Source: Thamnidium elegans (taxonomy: Eukaryota; Mucoromycota; Mucoromycetes; Mucorales; Mucoraceae). Taken from it: a stretch of DNA of 64,000 nucleotides. Position numbers and translations under genes: made by a program. Below, one piece after another: positions 12,659-27,200 of the stretch. The stretch is from NCBI GenBank assembly GCA_025201345.1, contig JAIXMG010000013.1:620001-684000 (forward strand). The letters run 5' to 3'. Positions within the stretch are counted from its first letter, which is position 1; each line of letters begins with the position of its first letter. Below the pieces are notes generated by a model. That model was not told where the DNA came from and did no database searches. It saw only the letters and a list, made by a program, of their open reading frames with translations.

Positions 12659-13985
12659 ATGTCTCTTCTTCTTCTTTCAGCCAAAAGATTATTGGCAACA
12701 CCTAAAAACACGCGATCTATTTGGACCGGTCTTACTACCAGCGGATCCAACATTGACGAATGTGTTCAAACTTCAGTCGAAAGCTTAAAGACGGATAAAG
12801 TACCAGACGTCTGTGTCGTTTTAGCTTCCAAGTCCTTTTCACTTGGACATTACCAAAGGTTAATTCAAGATTTGAACAAAAACTTGAAACCTGATTTACT
12901 TTTGGGTGGAGTTGTTGATCGTGTACCTCAAGTAGATCATGGCATTTCAATTTGGTTGGGATATGATGAAAAAGTAGTGCCTTTTACTATTGAGGATAGT
13001 CAGGATAGACTCAAGATTCGTAGTATCTCGGTAGGAAGATGGGGTCGTTCCGAAGAAACTGAAAGACTGAAATTTCAAAGTGATCATATTGATAAAGTGG
13101 GTTGGAAAGACTTTGGGTCGGTTAGTACCCCAGTACAGGATTTTGAATTACCTCCAGGTTTAACCGAGAAGCCTTCTTTTGTGTTTACGATCTCTGATAA
13201 TGAGCCTGATCAATTACTTCAGTCGTTGGATCATCATTACCCTGATGTATCTAAGGTAGGTATCATTGGAGCTTCAACCCCGTTTGTTACTGGTGAACCA
13301 TTCACATTATTTAAAGGAAATAATATCATGGGTTCGGGTATCGTTGGGTTTGCTTCGTATGGAGATAAAAAAGGTAAAGTAAGCTTGAGTCACGAAGCCA
13401 TGGAGAAATTAGGCAAACCTGTCAAAATTACTCGTTGTAGAGGTAATATTATTTTGGATTTAGACGAAGGCGGTGCAACTGGTTTACTGTTAAAGTTAAT
13501 TCAAGGTGGACCTAAATTATCAAAAGATGAAGAATTCTATTTAGCTGTTTATCCTCCTGATGAAGATGAAACATCAGAAGGTAATGTCACTGTGAGTCGT
13601 ATTACAAGTGGAGATCCTGGGAGAGGCAATATGTCTGTGGATACAACTGCTGATCTTCAGATTGGTCAAACCGTACAAGTAAGTCACATGTCAAAAAATA
13701 ATGATATCGAATTACTAAATCCATTTTTTATAGTTTTTGAGAAAAAAATGCCTCGCATTTAAAAATGTATCTAGCGATCCTATTGAACTTGATGAAATAG
13801 TGTTTGGTGTAAGTAGTAAGGATCATACTATTGATGCTGCACCTGTTAAAATTCCTAAAGGTGCTTCTGTTATTTCGGATGTCTTTGGAGGTGTAAGTGA
13901 AAACGGTGTTATTGTAGGTCGTAGTAATATACCTAGCGAAGTATTAGATGTACCTTTTTCAAAGGTTACTTTTAAATTAACATAA
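12659..13985 (+). CDS. FIST-domain protein (FBXO22-like sensor domain), probably mitochondrial
   Basis: Two exons, 12659-13678 and 13734-13985 (55-nt phase-0 intron), give 423 aa. The protein shows a FIST_N-like half with PDVCVVLASKSF and PDLLLGGVVDRV, then a FIST_C-like half with GGATGLLLKLIQGGP and EFYLAVYPP. The FIST domain is a predicted ligand-sensing module, found in FBXO22 and in bacterial signalling proteins. No F-box is seen. The N-terminal 25 residues (MSLLLLSAKRLLATPKNTRS) are basic and lack acidic residues, as in a mitochondrial presequence. Ligand and partner are unknown. An open frame running past the exon 1 donor in another phase is not used. Confidence 0.7.
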
Positions 13986-15148
13986 TAAATATTTAAATCA
14001 AAGGTTTGATACCTTTTAATACGATTTCATTTATACTGTTAACATACAGTTATGCCGTGTATTGTTAGTATTAAATATCACTTGACGGAAGCATCACATG
14101 TACGTTAAAATAAGTTACCCACACTGGAATATCATGCATTGCCATGTGTCGCCAACGATATCTGTTTTGGCTGGGACGGAAACATTGGGTGTTGTAACTT
14201 GCAGCGATTACGACAATTACCAAAAGCATTAATAACCCGCCGTTCCCCCGTAAAAAACACCGGGAACTAGGTTGCCTGTTACGTAATCTTTAAAGATATA
14301 TTGCATGTATTTACAGTAGCGACTCTATTTAAGGGTGGCCGAAATTCTCAGGAAATACATCCTTAGATCGATTATTAGCGATAATAGTGGTGTTAAAGTG
14401 GGGGACGGAAGAAGGTGTCCTGGAGAAATCAACCCTTAAATAGAGTCGCTACTGTATATACATCTAAGATTACTTTTTTTTTTTGCAAGAAAACCAATAA
14501 TTATCATTTGAATATTATTTCAATTACTTATCTCAAAGTTTTAAATGCGAAAAAAAAAAGAAAATAGAATTTGAAATGCCAAATGCTAATATCTAGTTTT
14601 CAATGAACTGTGTATGTCATAAAATAGTTTGTATGAACCAAAATTAGTGGACACATGCGAAGTGGCTTTAGTAAATAGAACAGAGTTGAAAATCAGTCCT
14701 TAGTATCACCCAGCCAATGAATACTAATACAAAAAAACAAGGGGTATTTAGTAGGCATTATATTACTAAGCCAAATGCTTTTCGTCAGAGCTAATCTTAT
14801 ATCAAAAGGAAAAAAGGAGGGAAAGCTATTGTAAAGATTACGCTTATTTAATACAGAAACCACTCTTTTTTTTTTTAAAAAAAAGGGGGATATACATATT
14901 TATAGGCAACAAGTTTTTATATTCATTGTGTGGTAACACATTAATGTGCATAGGAAGGTCTTTTTCACTGCATAACAAGTGATCGAGTTTCCGAAATTTA
15001 GGCAAGGTCATAACAGCTTTTTGTTGTCCGATTGTCACTTTTTTTTTGTGTTCAGTTTGGCGTGTTTTAAAAAAGCTCAATCCCGTTTCTTTCTTTCCTT
15101 TTTTTTTTCTCTTTCTCTCTTTACTTTTTCAAAAAAAAAAAAAAAAAA
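13986..15148. other. Intergenic region around the MITE
   Basis: Apart from the 141-bp MITE, this 1.16-kb gap has no recognisable gene. The last 100 bp before the aldehyde dehydrogenase ATG are strongly pyrimidine-rich on the plus strand and then run into a poly-A stretch, as in many fungal 5' leaders. A T/A palindrome is at about 14865-14885. Confidence 0.5.
14314..14454. mobile_element. Tc1/mariner-type MITE, 141 bp
   Basis: The element starts with CAGTAGCGACTCTATTTAAG and ends with the exact reverse complement. The terminal inverted repeats are perfect over 23 bp. TA dinucleotides at 14312-14313 and 14455-14456 fit the target duplication of Tc1/mariner elements. The core is too short to encode a transposase, so it is a non-autonomous copy. 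It lies in the gap between the FIST and aldehyde dehydrogenase genes. Confidence 0.85.
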
Positions 15149-17222
<2,074 letters not shown>

Positions 17223-17384
17223 ATTTCCAGAAAGAGAAAGGAAAAAAATACATACATACAACAACAGCAAGCACATGATTATATCTTTTTATTATATTAT
17301 TCACACTTTTATGATTCATTATTACTCTCCTCTTCCATTTCTTTTTTCTATTATTATTAAAAAAAAAAAAAAGATAAATTAGTT

Positions 17385-19647
17385 TCAAAGTATTTTATGT
17401 CTACTAGTATTTTTTACCTTTGCTTGCCAAGCTTGAGCCATTTGCAAGATTTTAATGGAACGATTTTGAACTTCGTCATCAGCAAAGATGTAATCAAAGT
17501 ATTCTTCCCAAATAATGTTATCCTCAGTTGAGTCAGCAGCTCTTCTTCTCTTCTTGACAACCTTGGGCATCTTCTTATTGACAACTTCTCTAGTTTCATC
17601 TGTACCATAATTCTCTTCAAAGTCTTTCCAGGCTTCAAGTAAAAGAACACGCTATTTTTGTTTTTTTTAAAAAAAATAAGTATATATAAACTTGATAATA
17701 TGAATAAATAATATGTACCTCTTCTTTAAGTTCCTTCTGCTTCATCTTATCATAAGCCTTGTCAAAGATTGCACGAGCACGTTTAACACCTTCAGCATTT
17801 CCGTCCTCATAAGGTATAGACAGTTCAAACTGTGCGAAACTGATATAGACCTTGACATGTTCAGTACGCTCCAATAAGCGATAATAAAGATCTCTTGTCT
17901 TTTCGTATTCCTCTTCTCCAATTTCGAAATCGATATAAGCTTTCCATAATAATTCAGGCATATTAAGGTTTTCTTGAGAGACAGCAAGTTCAAAGATGGC
18001 ACGAGCTCTCTCAACTTCATCCAACACATTCTTTTCAAGTTCTGCAAATTGAATCCAAGCAGAGCAATTGGAAGGATCATATTCAAGGTATTTTGTGTAA
18101 ATGGTACGACAACGATCAAACTCTCTTAACTGAAATTCTAAATCGATATAACCCTTAAAGAGTCTGTTTTTAGGACATGTACCGATAGCTCTACCTAATA
18201 ACTTTCTTGCTTGAGTTACTTGCATTTGTCTGATTTCAAATTGAGCATACATGAGCCATATTTTAGCAAATGTGAATATCTTGTGAGGTATCAGTTGAAT
18301 ACATTGCTCGTAAATTTGACGTGTGCGTTCAATATCTTGGCTTTCAAGTTCTTCATAGAGTGCATAGTTAATCCACAAGTAAATATAACGTCTCCAAAAT
18401 CTCTTTTCTTCTGCAGGAGGGATTTGTGCAATAGCGCGTTCATATATTTCACGAACACGAGTTGGATCACCAGCTGATTCTTCTAATTTAGCATAATCGA
18501 ACCAAATATCGTAATTTTTGGGACTCTCTTCAATCTCTTGTTCATACTGTACACGTCTTTTACCAATAACAACATCCTCGATACCAGCTTTATCGCCATA
18601 CTGCTTTTCAAAATTAGTATATTGGTTGTATAATGATTGCGATTTTGATTTGGGAAGACGATCTAAACCGTATTTAAAAATAACACGAGCACGTTCAAAC
18701 TACAAAGAAAAAAAAGTATAAGTCTATGCTATAATATCAGCCATTTTTATATATATACTATGATTTACCTCTTTTGCTTTAATTTCAAACTTTGCAAATG
18801 CAACTAATAGTTTTTGATCTAACTTCTCTTCGCCTAAAAACTCGAGGCCAGCAGTATAAATCTCTCTACACTTGTTGAGGTTATTATGTTCTTCTTCAAA
18901 CTTTGCCCATTTGATCCAATTTGCTGGTTCAGGGTGGATACTAACAAAACGCTCATAGATAGCACGAGCACGTTGTTTTTCGTCATAACGTAATTCCATC
19001 TTGATGTAGGCCATCCAAGCATTCTCAGTAGGTTCCCATTTCATCCAACGTTCAAACACATTTCTAGCTTTAGGTACATCACCAAGAGTTTCTTCCATGT
19101 AAGTGTACTTGTACCAAAACTGATCGACACGAGGTAACAAAGTAGTGGCACGATCAAGCAAGTTACGTGCATGGTTGACACTACGATTCTTTAATTCCAT
19201 ATCGACATAACGTAACCAAAGTGCATTATTACGCCATTCAACATCTAAAGCACGTTCAAATACAGATCGTGCACGTTGGAATTCCATTTGACTTTCTTCC
19301 CAAGAGGCATATTTAATCCAATTACTAATGTTGAGTCGATTCTTACGAATGTTGTCTTCAAATTCTTTACGTTTACGTTGTCGAAATTCAGATAATTCTT
19401 CTAAATCGGCAATCTTTTGTTGAGGGATACTGTGGGTAGGTTCAAGACGACGGTCATGAGCTTCACGTAAGATTTGTTCGGCCGTAATCTGAACAGGAGC
19501 GGCGCTCTTGTTCTTGACCTGATGATATTAAAAAAAAAATCGTCAGTTTGAGTCGTTTTTTTATTATTATTATTTCGTTATATATAGTCATACCTTAGGA
19601 GGTCTAGGGTTTTTACCAAATCCACTAGTTGTTTCTTTGGAATCCAT
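17385..19647 (-). CDS. CLF1: Pre-mRNA-splicing factor CLF1 (crooked neck, HAT repeats)
   Basis: Four exons (19647-19594, 19518-18769, 18699-17719, 17651-17385) give 683 aa, near the normal length of Clf1/CRNKL1. The sequence is an array of half-a-TPR (HAT) repeats, with repeated patterns such as [40 protein letters not shown] and [10 protein letters not shown]. The N-terminus carries [15 protein letters not shown], a conserved crooked-neck motif. The C-terminus has a basic KVVKKRRRA patch that may be a nuclear signal. Clf1 scaffolds the Prp19/NineTeen complex during spliceosome activation. The first exon holds only 18 codons, ahead of a 75-nt intron. Confidence 0.96.
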
Positions 19648-20193
19648 TATAATTGACACGAGAAAAAAAAGGTGAACGCAGTTTTTTTTTTCAAAAAAGG
19701 CTTTAGTAAGACTACCGCAAAATGTTATAAAAGCAGTCCTACCGAGCGACCAAAGCTACTTGTCCGGGGGGAAGTAAAGCGTACGACGTACGAAAGAATA
19801 ACTACCAATTATCGTAGATTAGACCAATGGTGTTATTTTCGACTAAAGATAAAGTATTCTTCAAAAAAAAAGGCGCTTATTTTAAAAATCTCGTTTTAGT
19901 AGGTGTAAGCCGGACTTTGCGTCTCTTTGCGCTTCTTTACGCTTCTTTATCACTGCAATTGGATGTGACATAAATGGAATAACTGCAGTTTGAGTGATAG
20001 AAGGTAAAAGAAATAACCAACTCTTTACCCCATTCGAATCTTTTGTTTAGCTTAAAGTAGCATCAATAAAGTGTGCTTATACATAAATATACGCTTCAAG
20101 GTTTCACAATACTTCTACTTCATTCTTTTTTATTATTATATAATCGTTATATTTTACTAAAAACATCCTTAACCCATTACAACGACAGTATAT
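19648..20193. other. Gap between paralog B 3' end and CLF1 start
   Basis: No gene is recognised in these 546 bases. It contains a small direct repeat of CGCTTCTTTA type at about 19925-19950 and AT-rich sequence. It should hold the CLF1 promoter and the 3' end of paralog B. Confidence 0.5.
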
Positions 20194-23100
20194 TTAAAAC
20201 CGACACAAAGTCATAGGTATCGAATGAGATGTTAACCCGTCCTCTAGTTTTTTATCTTCGCCAACTAGTTTTGCTCTGACAGAAAGGGATGACATATCTG
20301 CCTCGTACTCTATAGAAATCATAATAGGTATATCTTTACCTTTTTCAAAATCAGTTTCTTCTTCAAAAAGATAAGGTCCTGTAACGTGTTCGGATGCATA
20401 ATCATCATATAATGTACCATCATCATTTAAAGGACCTCGGGTTTCATACTTAAGATAGCCTAGATATACGTAAAATTTAAACTACAAAGTATCTCTCTAA
20501 AATATTTTACTTACTTATGGATATATTACTATCGGAAGCGTATTCTAGTGATATCAAATGAATTATCTGGCTTGTTTGACAATCACTTATTTTATCTGCC
20601 TTTGTAAAAAGTGACAATACTGTTGTGCAATCCAACTGGGTGATTTTTGTATCTGTCCTTTTACTTTTATATCCAAAGTATGTGCTCGAGTAGCTTCCGC
20701 GAAATGAAATCCCATGAGTTTCACCGTAAACGTGGTGCAAAGTACCTTCTTGGAACTCTTTATATGAAAGTGGTTGTTGCTGAATGGCAGGCAGCAAACT
20801 CTCGTATACTGATTTTTGTATAATATAATGAGGTGTGTCAATCTCTTGGCTGAGCATAACATCTTCGGTTGTGTCTTTCAACGTTTTGATAAGGGCATCT
20901 TGGAACTGAGTATTATAGTTGAAGTGTATCAGTTGAATAAGATATCTGATATTCCAAAACTTTCCAAAGAATTCCTTATTTATGAATGAACCAGAAACCA
21001 GAGATGCGATGTCTTGTAAAACAGGCTGGAAAGCAATTTCTATAATATCGTCGACCGTTAAATAGACTCTGCAACTACAAGTTACACTTAACCGTATAGT
21101 ACGCTTGTTAGTAATTTGATGACATAAATTATTGTCGAGGTCCTATACGATAAACGAACCAGTATATTAGATACAGAGAATGCAGAATATTGGCTGTATT
21201 TTATACTTACATTTTTAGAAATATACTGCTTAAGATTGCTTGTAAATTTGACTTGATTTTTAAAGGAAAATATATCAAATGTTTCGTTATCATTTTTATT
21301 ATGTATGTCGCAGAAATGAATTAAACTGTTGTCTTCTACAATGTTGTTCCACATGCTCAAGCATACAGAGTCGTATATATTCCGAATCCGAATTGTTTTG
21401 TCTCTAACAATAATTGCTTCCTGATTTCCATCTTTATTAAATTCAGTTACTACTTGGTTCAGTGATAGCTGTATGTAGTCTTCATGTAACTGAGCCAACA
21501 CAAAAAAAGACTTGAGTGGAAATTTCAGAGACAGGTATTGTTGAATTAGAGGTAGTATTCTCTCTTCCTGTGTGGTAATTCTTAATTTTTTAAAGTCGTC
21601 GAATCTTTGTATCAAGCCACTTGAATATATGATGTCTTTCAAATCTTCTTTGGAATCAAATAAGCAGTTCAGTAAAATCCTTTCTACTGTAACGTTATAC
21701 CCAATTTTTATAAGATCCATATTAGATACAATAGCAGATAGCTTGTTTAATATAACGTATTTTATATAAATCATGTAAAGCTGTATAAACGCCTTGATAT
21801 ATATATGTTGCTGCGTTGATACTGATAAATATTCAATACTGCTATCTTCACATAATAGAGTTTCGATTTCCCTCGCAAGCAGTCCGAGTGAATTACAATT
21901 TTTATCACTAGCGAAATTGGAGATATCGCCCATTAAGTAATAGTCAGCAAATGCGATAAAACTAAGTAAAACATTAATATATCTATACTTATAGAAAGAC
22001 TGTCGTATATGTAATTAGACTTACGAATATTTCACATTTAAGGTTGTTATTTCTGAAAAAGTAAAGAAAGAACCCAGTGATCGCAAACTACTCTCGTCTT
22101 AGTATAGTTATTTGCTTAATACTAAATACATATCTTACCTTGCATCAGTTACGAAATAGTCGTGATTCCAAGTATCTTTAATAAACCCGTTTTCATCTAA
22201 AATTGAAAACGATAATGATGTAGATTCAAGTGAAATATCTATACATAAAAATTTAAATTTTATATAGTAAGTTAACTATAAAAAAAAGTGACTAGGTTCA
22301 ACATTGTAACAGCTTGATATACCTATATTCATTATAGCATCGGGCCTTGACTTTAGAAATAAGGTCGAAGTATCAGATGATAATATACGTGGTTTGCTGC
22401 CAATATCCGAGTTTTTAATAGCATCTAAGCCATATGCGCGTGCTCCCCATATAACAATCCAACCTTCGATATAATCTAAGGAAACCCTTTTATGTACGAT
22501 ATTATTAACTTTGGAATAAATTCGACTATATTCCAACATATATATTGACCAATTTAATAGGTGTTGGTATGTATGTAAGCCTGTATTATGCGAATAATCA
22601 ATTATCAAAAGATCGTACTCCTTTACAAAGCGGCTTAAAAGTAAATTGTCGACGTAATTAAACGTATTTTTATAAATTTTGGCGCATATATTAAAAAGGC
22701 AAATGGATTTTATAAATATTTCCTGTTGTTCATCCAGTCCCCATTTACTTGAATCTGTAATTAAAGGCTTCATTAAATTAATAGCTACGTTACCATTATC
22801 CTATTATAACAAATTGTTAGATGACTTTCTTTTAACAACTGCCATGCTTCTTTACCTTATCGGGAGATATATCACTGTAAGGGATATCCATAATTAGTTG
22901 TATGATTTCCTCTTGGATAGCAATAGGTAGTCTAGTCTCTATAAAATTCCTTATACCTCCTGTAATATCGTTAATAGCAAGAGATTGGGTGTTAGAGCGC
23001 ACATTTTTTGGATACGACAATGAACCGGAGAAATCAAACAAATAATTTATAGTTGAGACTAAATCTAACTTGATCAACATTTCATTCTCTTCAATGGGAA

Positions 23101-23697
23101 CGAGTCTACACAAAATAGTATTGTTTCCTCTTTTCAAACGAACACCCTTATATATTGGATGCATTATATGGTAACAGACAGATTCTAGATCGGTACAGAA
23201 CAAGAGTCTGTCTTTATGATCATCCTTTGACATTAAACCGGCTTCAACAAAAATAGGTCGAAGTAAAAATTCTCTGATTTCTTCTTCCCACTCCGAAGGA
23301 ACACTAAATACATAGTGAAGACTAGCTACCCTTATATCTTCTTTTACCAGTCCTTTTACTGATAGACGTATAAAATCGGATACTACTTTTAGCAAGAATA
23401 GATCGTCTTGGCTCAAATTGTCTTTTCTTTTAAAGACTTGGTATAATTTCTCTGTAAATTTATCAACCCGAACATCATCTTTGTTATCACTTTCAAATTT
23501 TTCCTTTCCCCAACTTAAGATATTCTGTTTTTGTTTATCATATGTAATACATGTTTCATATCTATATTATATTCCCGTTAAGTATTAATCTAATATTAAT
23601 GAATACTATACAGAAATAGTTACACTTCAGATCCTTGATTTTCGAAGGTTCTTATCGAAGAAGAATAAACTTCTAAATTAAGTTTTGTTTTTTCCAT
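20194..23697 (-). CDS. Hsp70/HSPA12-derived protein, paralog B (apparently intact)
   Basis: Eight exons: 23697-23624, 23561-22856, 22800-22323, 22238-22139, 22087-22025, 21961-21211, 21142-20515, 20459-20194. They give 1021 aa. Exon boundaries and phases match paralog A one by one; exons 4 and 5 are exactly 100 and 63 nt in both. LHYVFSVPSEWEEEI plus DDHKDRLLFCTDLES (about residues 106-155) is an HSPA12-like ATPase segment. At residues 420-426 DISLEST stands where active Hsp70s have DxGGGT. The region FQPVLQDIASLVSGSF then ends in LIHFNYN, where HSPA12 has a GGFG-type adenosine motif. The short first exon lacks a DxGTT loop. A degenerate, probably non-ATPase member of a Mucorales family is inferred. 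Role unknown. Confidence 0.78.
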
Positions 23698-25363
23698 ACC
23701 TACATGTAACGAAAATTGAATTTTAAGAAAAATAAAATATGGCTACTGTCAATACAAAAAATGACTCTTACAAAAATACACCCCGTGCGTATATCGGTGA
23801 AGATCATACACCTCTCCCATACTTTTGTTTTTAAAATGAAAATGAAGAAAAGGATGTTTTTTTTCAGGACTTGCAGACTGGAATATTTATAAGAAAAATT
23901 GCTCTAAAAGGAATACGGCAAATAAAATTTGTTTATAGTAAACACAAACACAAACTAGCTTCGAAGTAGAAAGACGATCATTATTATACATATTACCACT
24001 CTCTTTCCCTTTCCTCATTTAAGTATTAACGATCGAAATGAGTTTGTATCAAATATCATATTCAGGCATTACATCGACCTACTAGACTTGCAAGTATCAA
24101 AATGCTCTCCTTTTAAAAACTACAAAAAAAACAATTGTATATAGAAAGTGCCACTAATTACGGGGAAAATGACGATAGAATATTAAGTTCATCCCCAGGT
24201 ATTAGATTTTATAAACAAAGAGAAGAGCGTTAACTATCAATGGTGCTCTTTAATACTACAAAAAAATACGCGTACGCTAGTACTTTAAATTGTTAATTAT
24301 ACTGGTGAAATACATCACGCACATGTATTCGTTTTAAATTTCACATAATATTATATATTAAACGTTACACTTTAACTGAAATACTTTATAAAAAAAGTTT
24401 GTACATAACCTTATATTTTATACGGTTTTCTTAGGGACCACCGCAAAAAATCTTTCGGACTGCCGGTGTGTACGTAGGCGTACCCCGATCTTAAGCTTCT
24501 CAACAGATACCTGAGGACATCCTTCTGTCACTTGGCACCGCTCTTGAAATTATTTGGCAACACCATTGGCGGTGTATATTCGACCAGTCTTCCTGGATAC
24601 ATCAGCAGGCGATAACCTTTTTTGAGATATCAATATCCCGTTCACTCATCTCGATAGACGAGACCAATGATATCACAACCGAGTAAAAACGGAATGTTTA
24701 GTCATAGAACTCTAACCCACCCACCCCCTTTCTACCTTTTTATTACTTTTTCTGGAACTCTAAAACACAAATTTATACATTTATCTAATTTCAATAAAAT
24801 CACGTAATTTTATACAAAAAAAAAAAAAAAAAAAAATCTTAAGCTTCCCTATAGACGGGTGGTCCGAAGGAATTTTTGCGGTGGTCCCTAAGAAAACCGT
24901 ATTTTATACGCCCTTTCTTGCTGTCAGTTTCATATTTTGGTTTTAATAGAACAAATAAGCTTTTGTAAATAATACAGTGCGTTTTATCCTCTTTAAAGTG
25001 AAACTTTGTAACTTCAGCGACGATAAATACTATGTTTTTGGTATATATAGCTATATTACTTGTTAAATATATTTTTCAGAAGACTAATCTAGATTATTTG
25101 TAGATCTAAGTAGTTCTTTTTAGACAACTCGAAGTTTGCACCCGCAATACTCTTTTCTTTCCTGTTCAGCATCCCTACTATGCATTAAATAACCGATATT
25201 CTGATCTTATTTGCAAAAAGACGTAGATTTGACAGGTCGAGTAAAGTGTGATTGGCTGAAATATGTGACTTGACTTTTTATTGGGCGGGAAGAAGCCCCT
25301 ACCATGTTTATTATATCCCCCTTCCAAAAATAATATTTTTAACATTACTTTTTAATTTAAAAA
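23698..25363. other. Intergenic region upstream of paralog B and uS14m
   Basis: It contains the 479-bp inverted-repeat element described separately and promoter-like sequence at about 23765-23880, shared with paralog A. No coding sequence is recognised. The 100 bp before the uS14m ATG are AT-rich. Confidence 0.5.
24422..24900. mobile_element. Non-autonomous TIR element, 479 bp, 7-bp target duplication
   Basis: Terminal inverted repeats begin ACGGTTTTCTTAGGGACCAC and extend about 39 bp with two mismatches (24422-24460 and 24862-24900). ATTTTAT flanks both ends directly (24415-24421 and 24901-24907), a likely target-site duplication. Inside are a subterminal direct repeat of ATCTTAAGCTTC and a poly-A stretch at 24818-24836. 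No open frame of useful size is present. The family is not identified; the duplication length does not fit Tc1/mariner. Confidence 0.75.
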
Positions 25364-25663
25364 ATGAGGTGCCGTATACTTCGTGACATCAACGCTCGTC
25401 AAGCAGTCGCTAACAATGAAGTAACTCGCCAAGCTTACAGATTCATTACTCGTAACGAGACCTTACCTGCTCGTGTTCGTCATCAAGCTCAACTTCAATT
25501 AAATGCCATGCCTAAGCAATCTTCACCTACTTATATCCACAACCGTTGTGTTGCAACTGGTCATGGTAGTGGTGTTCTTCGTGAATTCAAATTATGCCGT
25601 TTCCAATTCCGTTTAAAGGCTTTGAATGGTGAACTTCCTGGTGTTAAGAAGTCTTCTTGGTAG
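25364..25663 (+). CDS. MRP2: Mitochondrial small ribosomal subunit protein uS14m
   Basis: A single exon of 99 aa. It matches the S14 family: LPARVRHQAQLQLNAMPK, then SSPTYIHNRCVATGHGSGV and the C-terminal LPGVKKSSW. The protein binds the head of the mitochondrial 30S-like subunit. It lacks the zinc-binding cysteine set of the cytosolic S29 form and has the length of mitochondrial Mrp2-type proteins. The gene is intronless, unlike most of its neighbours. It is convergent with the ASH/MSP-like gene, 107 bp between stops. Confidence 0.93.
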   Translation: MRCRILRDINARQAVANNEVTRQAYRFITRNETLPARVRHQAQLQLNAMPKQSSPTYIHNRCVATGHGSGVLREFKLCRFQFRLKALNGELPGVKKSSW

Positions 25664-25770
25664 AGAGAAAGAGTTTTTATGCTTTTCCCCCTCCTCTTTT
25701 GTAATATATTTTAAACCAGACAATTAATACACACAGATATAAAAAAAAACAAATCAATAAAAAAAAAGGT

Positions 25771-27200
25771 TTATAGAGAATGTAAAGGATACCCTTTTTC
25801 GAGTGCACAGTAAGGACATTTAGGTCTATCGCATTCTTTTGGTTCATTATTATTATTGTCATCAACATCGTCGTCGTCATCCAAACTCATAAAATCGATA
25901 TTGACATCTAATTCAGTAACATGTTGATGATCGATTAATACTAACGCCTTATCGTATATAGATGGATATTCGTCTAATGAAGTTTGTTGACGTCGATAGG
26001 ATAATAATGCATTGGATTGTACCTTAACTTTTACTTGTACTACTTCATGCTCTAGTATCATACCTTGACTGGTTTCAAATTCAAGTAAATTCTTCGAAGA
26101 GTAAATAGAGAAGGATCGAACATGATTTGGACTCGTATTTGTAATTTTTAAATAAATTACTTTTGCATAAATGGTTTTAGGGGACATTTCACATAAAAAG
26201 TGTAGTGATGTTGGTTCAACTGTACACATGTCTTGTTGTTCTTGTTCTTGCTCTTGTTCGCGTACTGAATTGTTAAAACTACTTAGTGTACTGGTTGTCT
26301 TTGGTCTGGATGCGCATTGTTGACGTGTGGATGATATCGAACCATTGTTTTTCTTTTGGGTATATGGATGATGTAATTCTATCTCGGGTAATTCGTATTT
26401 AGGGAAAAGGCGTAAAGTTTTTGGTAAAGTTTTCTATTTATCAGAGGATGTTAATATATTCTGGAACTGCAATTCGAAGGGACACTTACAAACCTAGCTT
26501 CTAATAATTTGCCTGTAGCTGTAACAGCCTGTTCTTTTATGGATGAGGACTACGTATGAAAGTTAATATTGATTGCTTTTGCGTGGGCTAAATGAAAAAA
26601 AAAAAAAAAAAAAAAAAAAAATTTAATTACAAAAGAAAGGCTTTTTTCTTCTTCTTCTTCTTCTTCTTCTTCTTCATAGTCTTGTTCTTCTTGCTTTTGT
26701 TCCCATACATTATCCATAGAGCCTAATGGTAAGGACCTTGCGCCAAAATATTGTCCTGGAGAAGTAGTACGGCTGTACTGTTGATTTTCTGCATATTCCC
26801 CTTCATTCTCTTCTCTCCTAAACGGATTATTGGTATTATTTCGAAGTGGCTTTACGTTATAATTATCGTCTACATCATTATTTTCTAAATAACGCTGCCA
26901 AGAATCGTTATCTAGACCAAGCTCATCATTCACTTGATCTAATAGGTCTGCACCCAAGATTTCGTAATCGGAATGAACTGAAGCGTCTTCTAATTCAGGA
27001 TGTTCACGAGTTAAATGTTGTTGTTCTTCTTGAAAGGGGAATGACCTTGCCTGATTCATGTATTGTTCAAATTCAGCTTCGACTGATCTCTCTAGTTGAT
27101 CTAAATCTGTGTATAGGTTGTTTTTGTTTAGGTATTCGTCTTGAATGTTGTCAATGCCCATGCTCGAAGCAAATGATATTGATAAGTTGTCGACACTCAT
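25771..27200 (-). CDS. ASH/MSP-like immunoglobulin-fold protein, uncharacterised
   Basis: Three exons (27200-26631, 26549-26490, 26433-25771) give 430 aa. Intron 1 holds a poly-T stretch of about 28. The N-terminal 190 residues are acidic and low in hydrophobics, ending in a Glu tract encoded by a GAA repeat. The C-terminal part (from VEPTSLHFLCEMSP) reads as an ASH/MSP-type beta sandwich: an initial VEPTSLHF strand, then YLKITNTSPNHVRSFSIYSS, then GMILEHEVVQVKVKV. Similar domains occur in SPD-2/Cep192 and Hydin-type centrosome or cilium proteins. Whether this is a Cep192 relative is only a guess. A short Asp/Asn-rich linker leads to a CxxC-like pair (RPKCPYC) near the end. Confidence 0.6.

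Noticed and set aside
25771..26229. Internal ATG as start of a separate small gene
   Set aside because: The frame continues upstream through two well-formed introns to a start at 27200.
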